From positions 3,132,501 to 3,196,500 of the forward strand of contig NZ_CP064655.1 of assembly GCF_018141525.1 (NCBI RefSeq): 64,000 nt of DNA, given 5' to 3'. Numbering within the stretch: the first letter of the stretch is position 1; the number at the start of each line of letters is the position of its first letter. The notes under the pieces were generated by a model. The model did no database searches. It saw only the letters and a program-made list of their open reading frames with translations, and was not told the DNA's origin. Below are positions 27,153 through 36,164 of this stretch, in pieces. A program made the translations under genes and the position numbers. The DNA is from Miltoncostaea marina (GTDB taxonomy: Bacteria; Actinomycetota; Thermoleophilia; Miltoncostaeales; Miltoncostaeaceae).

Positions 27153-28124
27153 GTGAGCGAGCCGGAGATCTCATACCGCGACGCGGGCGTCGACCTCGAC
27201 GCGGCCGCGCGCCACACCGCCGCGATCGCCGCCATGGTGGCGGGCGGCCAGACCGGCTTCGCGGCGGCGCACGCGCTGCCCGCCGGCATGCGCGAGCCGG
27301 TGCTCGTCACCTGCACGGACGGCATCGGCACGAAGCTGCTGCTGGCGCAGCAGCTGGGGCGGCTGGAGGGGCTCGGCCAGGACCTCGTGGCGATGTGCGT
27401 CAACGACATGGCGTGCACCGGGGCGCGGCCGCTCGTCTTCCTCGACTACCTCGCCGTGGGCCGGCTCGACACCGACGCGGCGGCCCTGCTCGTGCGCTCG
27501 ATCGCCGACGCCTGCGCGGCCGTGGGCTGCGCCCTGGCCGGCGGCGAGACGGCCGAGATGCCGGGCCTCTACGCGCCGGGGCACTTCGACCTGGCGGGCT
27601 TCGCCGCCGGGGTGGTGGAGCGCGCCGACATGCTCGGGCCGCACCGGGTGCGCGAGGGCGACGCCATCATCGGCCTCCCCTCGTCGGGGCTGCACTCGAA
27701 CGGCTACTCGCTGGTGCGGGCGCTCGTCGAGGCCGGCGCGCTGGCGCCGGACCCCGACCTGCTGCTGGCCCCCACCCGGCTCTACACGCGCGACGTGGAG
27801 CGGGCCCTGGCGGCGGGCGTGGAGCTGCGCTCGGCCGCCCACATCACCGGCGGCGGCCTGCCGGAGAACCTGCCGCGCGCGCTGCCCGAGGGCCTCGGCG
27901 CGGTCCTGCGCGAGGGCTCGTGGGAGCCCAACCCGGCGATGCGCGCGGTGCTCGGCACCGGGCGGGTGGCCGACGAGGAGGCCTGGGCGACGTTCAACAT
28001 GGGCCTCGGCATGTGCCTGGTGGTGGCGCCCGGCTCGGCCGGCGCGGCCCTGACGGCGCTGGGCGAGGCCGGCGCCGTGCGGGTGGGCACGGTGGAGGCC
28101 GGGGCGGGCGTGCGCCGTGCCTGA
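27153..28124 (+). CDS. purM: AIR synthetase (phosphoribosylformylglycinamidine cyclo-ligase)
   Basis: Closes the imidazole ring: FGAM and ATP to AIR. 323 aa; VTCTDGIGTK, GGETAEMPG, PSSGLHSNGYSL and ITGGGLPENLPRAL are family hallmarks. GTG 27153 follows a TAGGCT box by 6 nt, and 185 bp of repeat-bearing DNA separates it from purF, so a second transcript for purM-N-H is likely. Its end overlaps purN by 8 nt. Confidence 0.96.
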   Translation: MSEPEISYRDAGVDLDAAARHTAAIAAMVAGGQTGFAAAHALPAGMREPVLVTCTDGIGTKLLLAQQLGRLEGLGQDLVAMCVNDMACTGARPLVFLDYLAVGRLDTDAAALLVRSIADACAAVGCALAGGETAEMPGLYAPGHFDLAGFAAGVVERADMLGPHRVREGDAIIGLPSSGLHSNGYSLVRALVEAGALAPDPDLLLAPTRLYTRDVERALAAGVELRSAAHITGGGLPENLPRALPEGLGAVLREGSWEPNPAMRAVLGTGRVADEEAWATFNMGLGMCLVVAPGSAGAALTALGEAGAVRVGTVEAGAGVRRA

Positions 28125-28755
28125 GGGGCCGGGGCCGCTGCGCGTGGTGGTGCTCGTGTCGGGCAGCGGCACGAACCTGCAGAGCCTGATCGACGCGGTC
28201 CACGCCCCGGGCGAGGCCGAGATCGTGCTCGTGGTGAGCTCGGCCCCCGGCGTGCGCGCGCTGGAGCGCGCGGAGCGGGCCGGCATCCCGACGGCGGTGG
28301 TGGCGCTCGCCGGCCGCGAGCGCGCCGAGCGCGACCGCGAGCTGGCCGAGGTGGTCGCCGCGGCGGAGCCCGGCCTGGTGGTGCTGGCGGGCTGGATGAG
28401 CATCCTGACCGGCGCGTTCCTCGACCGCTTCCCGGACCGGGTGATCAACCTGCACCCCTCGCTGCTGCCGGCCTTCCCGGGCCTGCACGCGATCCGCCAG
28501 GCGCTGGAGTGGGGCGTCCGATACACCGGCGTCACCGTCCACTTCGCCGAGGAGGTGGTCGACGGCGGTCCGCCGATCGTGCAGGAGCCGGTTCCCGTGT
28601 TGTACGGTGACGACGAGAGGACGCTCACCGAGCGGATCCGCGAGGTCGAGCACCGTCTCGTGCCGGACGCGGTGCGCCTGTTCGCCGCCGGAAGGGTGCG
28701 CCGCGACCCCACCGACCGGCGCAAGGTCCAGATCCTTCCCGTGGAGGTCGAGTGA
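28117..28755 (+). CDS. purN: GAR transformylase (folate-dependent)
   Basis: Transfers formyl from 10-formyl-THF to GAR. 212 aa; LVSGSGTNLQSLID at the N-terminus, catalytic Asn-His in VINLHPSLLPAFPG and the Asp in VDGGPPI. The GTG at 28117 overlaps the purM stop. No purT is in the window. Confidence 0.95.
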   Translation: MPEGPGPLRVVVLVSGSGTNLQSLIDAVHAPGEAEIVLVVSSAPGVRALERAERAGIPTAVVALAGRERAERDRELAEVVAAAEPGLVVLAGWMSILTGAFLDRFPDRVINLHPSLLPAFPGLHAIRQALEWGVRYTGVTVHFAEEVVDGGPPIVQEPVPVLYGDDERTLTERIREVEHRLVPDAVRLFAAGRVRRDPTDRRKVQILPVEVE

Positions 28756-30293
28756 GGGTTTCCCGCGCGCTGCTCTCGGTCTCGGACAAGACCGGGCTGG
28801 AGGAGCTCGCCCGCGGTCTCGCCGAGGCCGGTGTGACGATCATCTCCACCGGCGGGACCGCCGAGGCGATCCGCTCATGGGGCATCGAGGTCGTCCCGGT
28901 GGACGAGGTCACGGGCCACCCCGAGATCCTCGGCGGCCGGGTCAAGACGCTGCACCCGAGGGTTCACGGGGGCATCCTGGGGCGCGCCGGCCACGAGGGC
29001 GACGCCGCCCAGATGCGCGAGGCCGGCATCGAGCCGATCGACCTCGTGGTGGTGAACCTCTACCCCTTCGAGGACTGGGTCGGCCGGCGCGGGGTCTCCG
29101 ACGCCGACCTGATCGAGCAGATTGACATCGGCGGGCCGGCGATGATCCGCGCGGCGGCGAAGAACCACGCGCGCGTGGGCGTCGTGACCTCGCCCGACCA
29201 GTACGCCGAGGTGCTCGCCGCGGTGCGCGGCGAGGAGGGCCTGACGCCCGAGCTGCTGCGGCGGCTGGCCGGCGCGGCCTTCCGCCGCACGGCCCTGTAC
29301 GACGCCGCCATCGCGAGCTGGTTCGGCGAGCAGGAGGGCGACGACTTCCCCGAGGCGCTCATCGTCGGCTTCCACAAGGAGCTGGAGCTGAGCTACGGCG
29401 AGAACCCGCACCAGCGGGGCGCCTACTACTCCCAGCGCGGCGCGCGGACGCACCTGCTCGCGCGCGTGGAGCAGCTGCACGGCAAGGCCCTCTCGTTCAA
29501 CAACCTGCTCGACGTCGAGGCGGCGCGCGGCCTGCTGGCCGAGTTCCAGCTGCCCGCCTGCGTGATCGTGAAGCACAACAACCCGTGCGGCGTCGCCGTG
29601 GCCGGCGACATCCTGACGGCGTACGAGCGCGCCCGCGACTGCGACCCCGTCTCGGCCTACGGCGGCGTGATCGCCGTCAACCGGCCGGTGGACGGCGCCC
29701 TGGGCGAGCTGCTGGCCGGGACGTTCGTGGAGGTGCTGGACGCGCCGGGCTACGACGACGACGCCCTCGCGGCGCTCACCCGCAAGCCCAACACGCGCAT
29801 CATGCGCCGGGCGGAGCGGCGCCGGCCCAACCCGGGCGAGCGCGACGTGCGACGGGTGGTGGGCGGCCTGCTGGTGCAGGACCGCGACGCCGAGAGCGAG
29901 GACCGCGCGACCATGCGCGTCGTCACCGGCCGCGCCCCGACCGACGCCGAGTGGGGCGACCTGCTGTTCGCCTGGCGGGTGGCCAAGCACGTCAAGAGCA
30001 ACGCGATCGTGCTGGCGCGCGACCTCGCGACCGTCGGGATCGGCGCCGGCCAGATGAGCCGGGTCGACTCGGTGCGGCTGTCGCTGGAGAAGGCGCGCGT
30101 GCCGGTGGAGGGTGCCGCGCTGGCGAGCGACGCCTTCTTCCCCTTCGCCGACGGCCCCGAGGCGGCCGTCGCGGCCGGCATCACCGCGATCATCCAGCCG
30201 GGCGGCTCCATCCGCGACGCCGAGGTGTTCGAGGCCGCCGACGCGGCCGGCGTCGCGATGGTGGTCACCGGCCGCCGCCACTTCCGCCACTGA
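28752..30293 (+). CDS. purH: AICAR transformylase/IMP cyclohydrolase
   Basis: Bifunctional enzyme for the last two steps to IMP. 513 aa: N-terminal cyclohydrolase (RALLSVSDKTGLEELARGL, STGGTAEAIR, HPRVHGGIL) and C-terminal transformylase with KHNNPCGVAV and its catalytic Lys-His. GTGA overlap with purN. It ends 17 nt before an SRPBCC gene that may be read through from it. Confidence 0.97.
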   Translation: MRVSRALLSVSDKTGLEELARGLAEAGVTIISTGGTAEAIRSWGIEVVPVDEVTGHPEILGGRVKTLHPRVHGGILGRAGHEGDAAQMREAGIEPIDLVVVNLYPFEDWVGRRGVSDADLIEQIDIGGPAMIRAAAKNHARVGVVTSPDQYAEVLAAVRGEEGLTPELLRRLAGAAFRRTALYDAAIASWFGEQEGDDFPEALIVGFHKELELSYGENPHQRGAYYSQRGARTHLLARVEQLHGKALSFNNLLDVEAARGLLAEFQLPACVIVKHNNPCGVAVAGDILTAYERARDCDPVSAYGGVIAVNRPVDGALGELLAGTFVEVLDAPGYDDDALAALTRKPNTRIMRRAERRRPNPGERDVRRVVGGLLVQDRDAESEDRATMRVVTGRAPTDAEWGDLLFAWRVAKHVKSNAIVLARDLATVGIGAGQMSRVDSVRLSLEKARVPVEGAALASDAFFPFADGPEAAVAAGITAIIQPGGSIRDAEVFEAADAAGVAMVVTGRRHFRH

Positions 30294-30310
30294 CGAGCGC
30301 AGGAGCCGGG

Positions 30311-30718
30311 ATGCCCGCCTGGTCGGTCACGATCGACATCGACGCGCCGCCCGACCGGGTGTGGGCGCTCGTCGGCGACCCCACCAGCGTGCCGCGCTGG
30401 TATCCCAAGTACGCGGCCGCGGAGGTCGACGGCGACATCCGCGTGCTGCGCACCGCCGAGGGCGGCGAGCTGCGCGAGCGGCTGCTGGAGCGCGACGAGG
30501 GCCGGCGCTTCTACTCGTACACCGTGCTCTCGGGCGCGCCGGTGGCGTCGCACTTCGCGAGCTTCGAGGTGGTCGCCGAGGGCGCCGGCAGCCGCGTGCG
30601 CTGGGCCACCCAGGCCGAGCCGAGCGACCCGTCGGCCGACCTGCGGGGCCGCCTGGTCGGCACGCAGACGGAGGCCCTCGAGCGCATGAAGCGGATCGTG
30701 GAGGCGGGCGAGGCCTGA
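30311..30718 (+). CDS. SRPBCC (START-like) family protein
   Basis: Small hydrophobic-pocket protein, 135 aa; polyketide-cyclase/dehydrase-type members bind lipids or aromatic ligands. Features: WSVTIDIDAPPDRVWALVGD at the N-terminus, WYPKYAAAEV, and a long C-terminal helix (QTEALERMKRIVE). ATG 30311 has an AGGAG ribosome site. Ligand unknown; its place after purH may be passive. Confidence 0.75.
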   Translation: MPAWSVTIDIDAPPDRVWALVGDPTSVPRWYPKYAAAEVDGDIRVLRTAEGGELRERLLERDEGRRFYSYTVLSGAPVASHFASFEVVAEGAGSRVRWATQAEPSDPSADLRGRLVGTQTEALERMKRIVEAGEA

Positions 30719-30747
30719 CCGGCGGGCGGGCGGGCCCCGCCGCGTCC

Positions 30748-30753
30748 TACCCT
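30748..30753 (+). promoter_or_regulatory. -10 box, leaderless type
   Basis: TACCCT, 6 nt before GTG 30760 of the protease. It favours GTG 30760 over the GTG at 30754. Confidence 0.5.
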
Positions 30754-30759
30754 GTGGCG

Positions 30760-31956
30760 GTGAGGCCCCTCGCCGCGCTCGTCGCGCTCGCCGCGCTGCT
30801 GACGGCCGCCGTCCCGGCCGCCGCGGCCCCGGCCGACCTGAGCGAGGAGCCCCTCGACCGGGCGACGCTGCTGGCGCTGCCGAGCGTCTACCGCGTCGAC
30901 GCGACCATCCGGGTGGCGGCCCTGCGCACGCGCGACGGCGGGCGCATCGCGCTGCCGCCCGAGGCGCGCACCATCGAGGAGCGGGGCACCGCGTTCGCCG
31001 TCGCGCCGGACGGCTGGCTGGTGACCGCGGCGCACGTCGCCGCGCCGCGGCCGGCGACCGTCGCCCGGATGGCGCACCAGAGCCGCCTGGCCGCCCTGGG
31101 GCGCCCCCACGGCGACGAGGAGGCCGCCCGGCGCTGGGTGGCGCGCACCGGCGCGCGGCCGGTGGGCCTCCGCGTCGTGGGCCTCACCGCCACCCAGGCC
31201 GACGCCGGGGCGGGGGCGGACGCGGCGCGCGCCCTCCCGGTGCGCGAGGTGCGCCGCGACGGCCCCGCCGACCTGGCGCTGCTGCGCATCGGAGCCCGCG
31301 GGGCGCCCGCGCTGGCGCTCGACGAGGCGGCATCGCGCGGCACGCCGATCGTGACGATCGGCTTCGGCCGGGGGTCGTCGCTGCAGGCCGTGCCAGGGGG
31401 CGGCGGCGAGCTGGAGCCGGCCGTGCGGCGCGGCGCGCTGAGCCGCTCGGGCGAGCTGGTGGACGACGGCCCCGGCCGGCGCGCGCTGGCCGTCAGCGCG
31501 CCCGTGATGCAGGGCGACTCGGGCGGGCCGGTGGTCGACGAGGAGGGCCGGGTGCGCGGCGTCGTCACCCGCCGCTTCCCGGGCGGCGGCATCGCCGAGC
31601 CCGCCACGGAGGTGCGCACGCTGCTCGAGGCCGTCGGCGTGACGCCGGGCGAGGGTCCCGCCGGCGAGCGCTTCCGGGGCGCCATGGCGGCGTTCTGGGC
31701 GCTCGACTACGACGCGGCCGCGCGCGGGCTGGCCGAGACGCGGCGCGTCTTCCCGGCGCACGCGCTGGCGGGGCGCGAGGCGGCGCGGGCGGCCGCCCTG
31801 GGGGCCGCCGGCATGGAGCTGTCGGCCACCGGGCGCCGGCGGGGCGCGCTGCTGGCGGTCGGCGCCGTGTCGCTCGCCCTGGCGCTGGGCTGCGCCGCGC
31901 TGCTGGTGGCGCCGGGCCTGCGCGGGCCCGCGGGGCGGCGGCGCGACGGCCGCTAG
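30760..31956 (+). CDS. Secreted, membrane-tethered trypsin-like serine protease
   Basis: 398 aa. Signal peptide (residues ~1-25, ending in an Ala-rich AAAAPA), then an S1-type protease: His in VTAAHVAA, Asp in ADLALLRI and Ser in MQGDSGGPV form the triad. After a ~100-residue helical region, a C-terminal membrane helix (GALLAVGAVSLALALGCAAL) and an Arg-rich tail anchor it. No PDZ domain. Substrate unknown. A MITE-like element begins immediately after its stop codon. Confidence 0.85.
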   Translation: MRPLAALVALAALLTAAVPAAAAPADLSEEPLDRATLLALPSVYRVDATIRVAALRTRDGGRIALPPEARTIEERGTAFAVAPDGWLVTAAHVAAPRPATVARMAHQSRLAALGRPHGDEEAARRWVARTGARPVGLRVVGLTATQADAGAGADAARALPVREVRRDGPADLALLRIGARGAPALALDEAASRGTPIVTIGFGRGSSLQAVPGGGGELEPAVRRGALSRSGELVDDGPGRRALAVSAPVMQGDSGGPVVDEEGRVRGVVTRRFPGGGIAEPATEVRTLLEAVGVTPGEGPAGERFRGAMAAFWALDYDAAARGLAETRRVFPAHALAGREAARAAALGAAGMELSATGRRRGALLAVGAVSLALALGCAALLVAPGLRGPAGRRRDGR

Positions 31957-32118
31957 GACCCTGTCGAAGGACGACGGGCGCGCGGCCCACCGAGCGAGAA
32001 CCGAGCGATCCGGATGGCCGCGGCCGACGCCGATGCTGGTCGCGTCGGCGTCGACGCGGACGGCGGAGCGCGACGGCTTGCGGCCGGTGGACGCGTGGCC
32101 GACCTCTCGGACAGGCTC
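31957..32118. mobile_element. MITE-like element with short inverted ends
   Basis: 162 bp bounded by imperfect inverted repeats: left GACCCTGTCGAAGG, right (reverse complement) GAGCCTGTCCGAGAGG. The flanks are TAG and TAA, reminiscent of the short T-N-A target sites of some IS5-group elements but not identical. A central hairpin pairs CGACGCCGA with TCGGCGTCG. No transposase is encoded. It would be an internally deleted, non-autonomous derivative, old enough for its ends to have diverged. Confidence 0.45.
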
Positions 32119-32153
32119 TAAGGTTCGGCACCGCCCACGACGGAGAGGGGCTC

Positions 32154-33233
32154 ATGAGGATCGGCGTCCCCGCCGAGGTGAAGCCGGACGAGTACCGGGT
32201 GGCGCTGACGCCGGCCGGCGCGCACGAGCTGGTGCGGCGCGGCCACGAGGTGCGCGTGGAGCGGGGCGCGGGGCTCGGCTCGGGCCTCGCCGACGCGGCC
32301 TACGAGCGGGTCGGCGCGGCGCTCGGCGACGCGGCGGACGCCTGGGGCTGCGACCTCGTGCTGAAGGTGAAGGAGCCGCAACCGGGCGAGTTCGGCTTCC
32401 TGCGCGACGACCAGACCCTCTTCACCTACCTGCACCTGGCCGCCAACGCGGGGGTGGCCGACGCGCTGCGGCGCGCCGGCACGACGGCGATCGCCTACGA
32501 GACGGTGGAGGACGCCGAGGGCCGGCTGCCGCTGCTGGCGCCGATGAGCGAGATCGCCGGCCGCCTCGCGGTGCAGGCGGGGGCGCGCTACCTGGAGCGC
32601 CCGCTGGGCGGCCGCGGCGTGCTGCTGGGCGGGGTCGCCGGGGTCGCGCCCGGGTCGGTGGTGATCATCGGCGCGGGCATCGTGGGCGTCAACGCGGCCA
32701 TCGTCGCGGCCGGCATGCAGGCCCACGTCACGGTGCTCGACGTCGACCTCGGGCGGCTGCGGCGGCTCGAGATGACGCTCGCGGGGCGGGTGACGCTGCT
32801 GCACTCCACGCGCCTGGCGATCGAGGAGCTGCTGCCGACCGCCGACCTCGTGGTGGGCGCCGTGCTCGTGCCGGGGGCGCGCGCCCCACGCCTCGTTGAG
32901 CGCGAGGCGCTCGCCACCATGCGGCCCGGCTCCGTGGTGGCCGACGTCGCGGTCGACCAGGGCGGCTGCTTCGCGACGAGCCGGCCCACCACCCACTCGG
33001 ACCCGGTCTTCGTGGTCGACGGCGTGGTGCACTACTGCGTCGCCAACATGCCCGGGGCGGTGCCGGTGACCGCCACCCGGGCCCTCTCGAACGCCACCCT
33101 GCCCTACGTCACGTGGATCGCCGAGGAGGGCGTCGCCGGCGCCCTGCGCGCGCACGCCGGGCTGCGGCCGGGCGTCAACGTGCGCGACGGCAAGATCGTG
33201 AACGCGGCGGTGGCGGAGGCGCTGGCGATCTGA
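32154..33233 (+). CDS. ald: Alanine dehydrogenase
   Basis: NAD-dependent interconversion of alanine with pyruvate and ammonia. 359 aa. Substrate-binding Arg15 (DEYRVALTP), catalytic Lys73 (KVKEPQ) and His94 (TYLHLAAN) sit where expected, and the Rossmann motif is IGAGIVGVNAA near 176. C-terminal VTATRALSNATLPYV is typical. ATG 32154 has GGAGAGGGG upstream; a TAAGGT box at 32119-32124 abuts the right end of the MITE-like element, so the insertion may have shaped its promoter. Confidence 0.95.
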   Translation: MRIGVPAEVKPDEYRVALTPAGAHELVRRGHEVRVERGAGLGSGLADAAYERVGAALGDAADAWGCDLVLKVKEPQPGEFGFLRDDQTLFTYLHLAANAGVADALRRAGTTAIAYETVEDAEGRLPLLAPMSEIAGRLAVQAGARYLERPLGGRGVLLGGVAGVAPGSVVIIGAGIVGVNAAIVAAGMQAHVTVLDVDLGRLRRLEMTLAGRVTLLHSTRLAIEELLPTADLVVGAVLVPGARAPRLVEREALATMRPGSVVADVAVDQGGCFATSRPTTHSDPVFVVDGVVHYCVANMPGAVPVTATRALSNATLPYVTWIAEEGVAGALRAHAGLRPGVNVRDGKIVNAAVAEALAI

Positions 33234-35653
33234 GCGACACCCTGGAGTGGACGCGCCCCCTGCCGGGCGGCGGCGCCGCCGGGCTCTCGCGCGCCGAGGC
33301 GGCGCGGCGGCTGGCCGAGCGGGGCGAGGTCGAGGGCCCCGCCACCAGCCGCTCGTGGGCCAGCATCCTGCGCGCCAACCTGCTGACCGTCTTCAACGTG
33401 ACGCTGCTGATCGTGGGCGTCATCACGCTGATCTTCGGCGACTGGCGGGACGCCCTCTTCCTCGGGATCCTCGTGCTCAACGCCGGCATCGGGATCGTGC
33501 AGGAGTGGCGGGCGAAGGTGAGCCTCGACCGGCTGGCCGCGCTCGTGGCGCCCACGGCCACCGTGGTGCGCGACGGCCAGGCCCTCACCGTGCCCGTCGA
33601 CGAGGTCCTGGAGGGCGACCTGGTGCGCATCGGCGCCGGCGACCAGGTGGTGGGCGACGGGCGGCTGCTGCGCGCCGACGGCCTGGGCGTGGACGAGTCC
33701 ATCCTGACCGGCGAGTCGGAGCCGGTGCAGCGCGACGCCGGCGACGGCGTGCGGGCCGGCTCGTTCGCCGTCGAGGGCTCCGGCGAGTACGTCGCCGAGG
33801 CCGTGGGCGCCGACACCTACGCCGAGCGCCTCGTGGGCGAGGCCCGCGAGTTCCGCCACCCCCGCTCGCCGCTCGAGACCGCGCTCGACCGCCTGATCCT
33901 CGTGCTGGGCGTCTCCATGGTGCCGCTCGGCGCCCTGCTCGGATGGTCGCTGATCGAGCAGGACGTGCCCTTCCGCGAGGCGGTGGGCACCGCGGTGGCC
34001 GGCGTGATCACGCTCGTCCCCGAGGGGCTCGTGCTGCTGACCGGCCTCACCTTCGCGGTGGCGACGCTGCGCATGACCCGCCGCGGCGCGCTCGCCCAGC
34101 AGCTCAACGCGGTCGAGTCGCTGGCCTCGGTCGACGTCATCTGCCTCGACAAGACGGGCACCCTCACCGAGGAGTCGCTGCGCGTGGTGGGAGTGACCCC
34201 GGCCGAGGGCGTCGCCGAGGAGGAGCTGCGCGACGTGCTGGGCCGGTTCGCCGCCGCCTCGCCGGGCGGCACCGGCACGCTCGACGCGATCGCCGCCTAC
34301 GCGCCGGCCGACGAGCCGCCGGCGGCCGAGAGCGTGCCGTTCTCGTCGGCGCGGCGCTGGAGCGGGGTGCGGCTGGGCGGCCGCACCGTGGTGATGGGCG
34401 CGCCGGAGCACTTCGACCTGGGCGGGGCGCTCGGCGCGACCGCCCGCGCCGAGGCGGCGGCCGGCCGGCGCGTGCTGGCGCTGGCGCGCGGCGACGCGCC
34501 GTTGGTGCTCGCCGGCAAGGAGGCCCCGCCGCCGCCCGGCCTGCGGCCGCTCGGCATCGTGACCCTGTCGGAGCAGCTGCGCCAGGACGCGCGCGAGACG
34601 GTGGCCTTCCTGCTGGACGACGGCATCGAGCTGCGCGTGATCTCGGGCGACGCGCCGCCCACCGTGGCGGCCATCGCCGCCGACGCGGGCATCCCGGTGC
34701 AGGGCGACCCGGTCGACGGACGCGAGCTGCCCGAGGGCGAGGCCGAGCTGCGGGCGCTCGCGCGCGAGCGCACCGTGGTCGGGCGCATCTCGCCCGACGG
34801 CAAGCGGCGCTTCGTGGAGGCGCTCGCCGCCGAGGGCAAGCACGTGGTGATGGTGGGCGACGGCGTCAACGACGTGCCCGCCCTCAAGGCGGCGCGCCTG
34901 GCGATCGCGCAGGGCAGCGGCTCGCAGATGGCGCGCGGCATCGCCGACCTGGTGCTGGTGCGCAACGGCTTCGCGTCGGTGCCGCCCATGATCCGCGAGG
35001 GGCGCAAGGTGATGCGCAACCTGCAGCGGGTGGCGAAGCTGTTCGTGACGAAGTCGATGCTGGCGGCGTTCCTCGTCCTGACGGTCGGCCTGTCGTCGGA
35101 GAGCTACCCCTTCCTGCCGCGCCACCTGACGCTCGCGTCCGCGATCACGATCGGCATCCCCGCCTTCGTGCTCGCGCTCGCGCCGAGCGCCGGGCCGTGG
35201 CGACCGACCGCCTTCCTGCGCGAGCTGGCGCGCTTCGCGATACCGGCCGGCACCGCGATGGGGCTCGGCGTGGTCGCCAGCTTCCTGCTCGCGCTGAACC
35301 TCGTGGAGACCGGCGAGCTGCGCGCCCGCACGGTGGCGACCACCGTCCTGGTGGCCGTGGGCCTCTACCTGATCGTGGTGCTCGAGAGCTCCAGCCGGGT
35401 GCGCGGCTGGACCGTGGCCGGCCTGTGCGCGGCGCTGTTCGCGCTCTACCTCGTGGTGCTGGAGCTGCCCGCCTGGCGCGGCTTCTTCGAGGTCTCCGGG
35501 CTCGACGCCGCCGTCGTGATCTGCTCGCTGCTCGGCGCCGGGCTGGCGATCGGGGGGCTCGTGCTCATGGACGAGCGGTTCCTGCCGGGTCCGATCCCGG
35601 CGTGGCTGCATCCGAGCCGGCTCGCCGGCCGGCGAGCAGCGCGACGACGCTGA
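33230..35653 (+). CDS. CtpE-like cation-translocating P-type ATPase, apparent CTG start
   Basis: P-type ATPase of 807 aa resembling mycobacterial CtpE (reported calcium uptake; specificity here is inferred). N-terminal LSRAEAARRLAERGEV, TGES actuator loop, phosphorylation site DKTGTLTE, hinge MVGDGVNDVPALK and about ten membrane helices. The frame has no ATG, GTG or TTG between the ald gene and the first helix except an ATG 121 nt inside ald that would add a basic low-complexity extension. CTG 33230 overlaps the ald stop as CTGA, with GGAGG 10 nt upstream. Confidence 0.88.
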   Translation: MSDTLEWTRPLPGGGAAGLSRAEAARRLAERGEVEGPATSRSWASILRANLLTVFNVTLLIVGVITLIFGDWRDALFLGILVLNAGIGIVQEWRAKVSLDRLAALVAPTATVVRDGQALTVPVDEVLEGDLVRIGAGDQVVGDGRLLRADGLGVDESILTGESEPVQRDAGDGVRAGSFAVEGSGEYVAEAVGADTYAERLVGEAREFRHPRSPLETALDRLILVLGVSMVPLGALLGWSLIEQDVPFREAVGTAVAGVITLVPEGLVLLTGLTFAVATLRMTRRGALAQQLNAVESLASVDVICLDKTGTLTEESLRVVGVTPAEGVAEEELRDVLGRFAAASPGGTGTLDAIAAYAPADEPPAAESVPFSSARRWSGVRLGGRTVVMGAPEHFDLGGALGATARAEAAAGRRVLALARGDAPLVLAGKEAPPPPGLRPLGIVTLSEQLRQDARETVAFLLDDGIELRVISGDAPPTVAAIAADAGIPVQGDPVDGRELPEGEAELRALARERTVVGRISPDGKRRFVEALAAEGKHVVMVGDGVNDVPALKAARLAIAQGSGSQMARGIADLVLVRNGFASVPPMIREGRKVMRNLQRVAKLFVTKSMLAAFLVLTVGLSSESYPFLPRHLTLASAITIGIPAFVLALAPSAGPWRPTAFLRELARFAIPAGTAMGLGVVASFLLALNLVETGELRARTVATTVLVAVGLYLIVVLESSSRVRGWTVAGLCAALFALYLVVLELPAWRGFFEVSGLDAAVVICSLLGAGLAIGGLVLMDERFLPGPIPAWLHPSRLAGRRAARRR

Positions 35654-36164
35654 GCAGGGCGATCAGCACGAAGGCGCTGAGCGCCATCACCGGGATCGTC
35701 ACGTAGCCGAACTCGTCGATCCAGCGCGTGGAGCACGGGACGCCGGCGCGGCACGTGGCGCTCTCCGCGTCCGGGTTGACCTCGATGTAGATGTGGTGGA
35801 TCGAGATGCCGGCGCCCACCAGCGGGAAGACCAGCGCGTAGAGCCCGGCGCGCCGGTCGCGCAGCAGGGCGCCCACCAGGAGGATGATCGCCAGCGGGTA
35901 CATGGCGATGCGCTGGTACCAGCAGAGCGGGCACGGCACGTAGTCCGCGATCTCCGAGAAGTACATGCTGCCGCCCGTCGCGACCGCCGCCACGAACCAG
36001 GCCGCCCAGGTCGCCTGCCGCGACAGCGCGTCCCACGCGCCCACCAGGCGGCCCCGCACCCCCGGGCTCACGAGCGCGGCGACGAGCCCGATCAGGACCA
36101 CCGCGCTCGCGATCTGGGCGACGATCGCGAGCGCGGCGAAGGTCGTGTCGACCGTCCCGATCAC
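35565..36164 (-). CDS. dsbB: Disulfide bond formation protein B (DsbB family)
   Basis: Membrane protein that reoxidises a DsbA partner and passes electrons to quinone. 199 aa, about five membrane helices. The quinone-side pair is CPLCWYQR and the loop pair is in TCRAGVPCSTRW, both intact. GTG 36164 overlaps the DsbA-like gene by 4 nt, a coupled oxidase pair. Its last 89 nt overlap the P-type ATPase gene on the other strand. Confidence 0.88.
   Translation of the reverse strand: MIGTVDTTFAALAIVAQIASAVVLIGLVAALVSPGVRGRLVGAWDALSRQATWAAWFVAAVATGGSMYFSEIADYVPCPLCWYQRIAMYPLAIILLVGALLRDRRAGLYALVFPLVGAGISIHHIYIEVNPDAESATCRAGVPCSTRWIDEFGYVTIPVMALSAFVLIALLSVVALLAGRRAGSDAATPGSDPAGTARP

Noticed and set aside
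33113-33229. ATG 33113 as the P-type ATPase start
   Set aside because: It would overlap ald by about 120 nt and add ~39 basic low-complexity residues not expected in the family, without a ribosome site.
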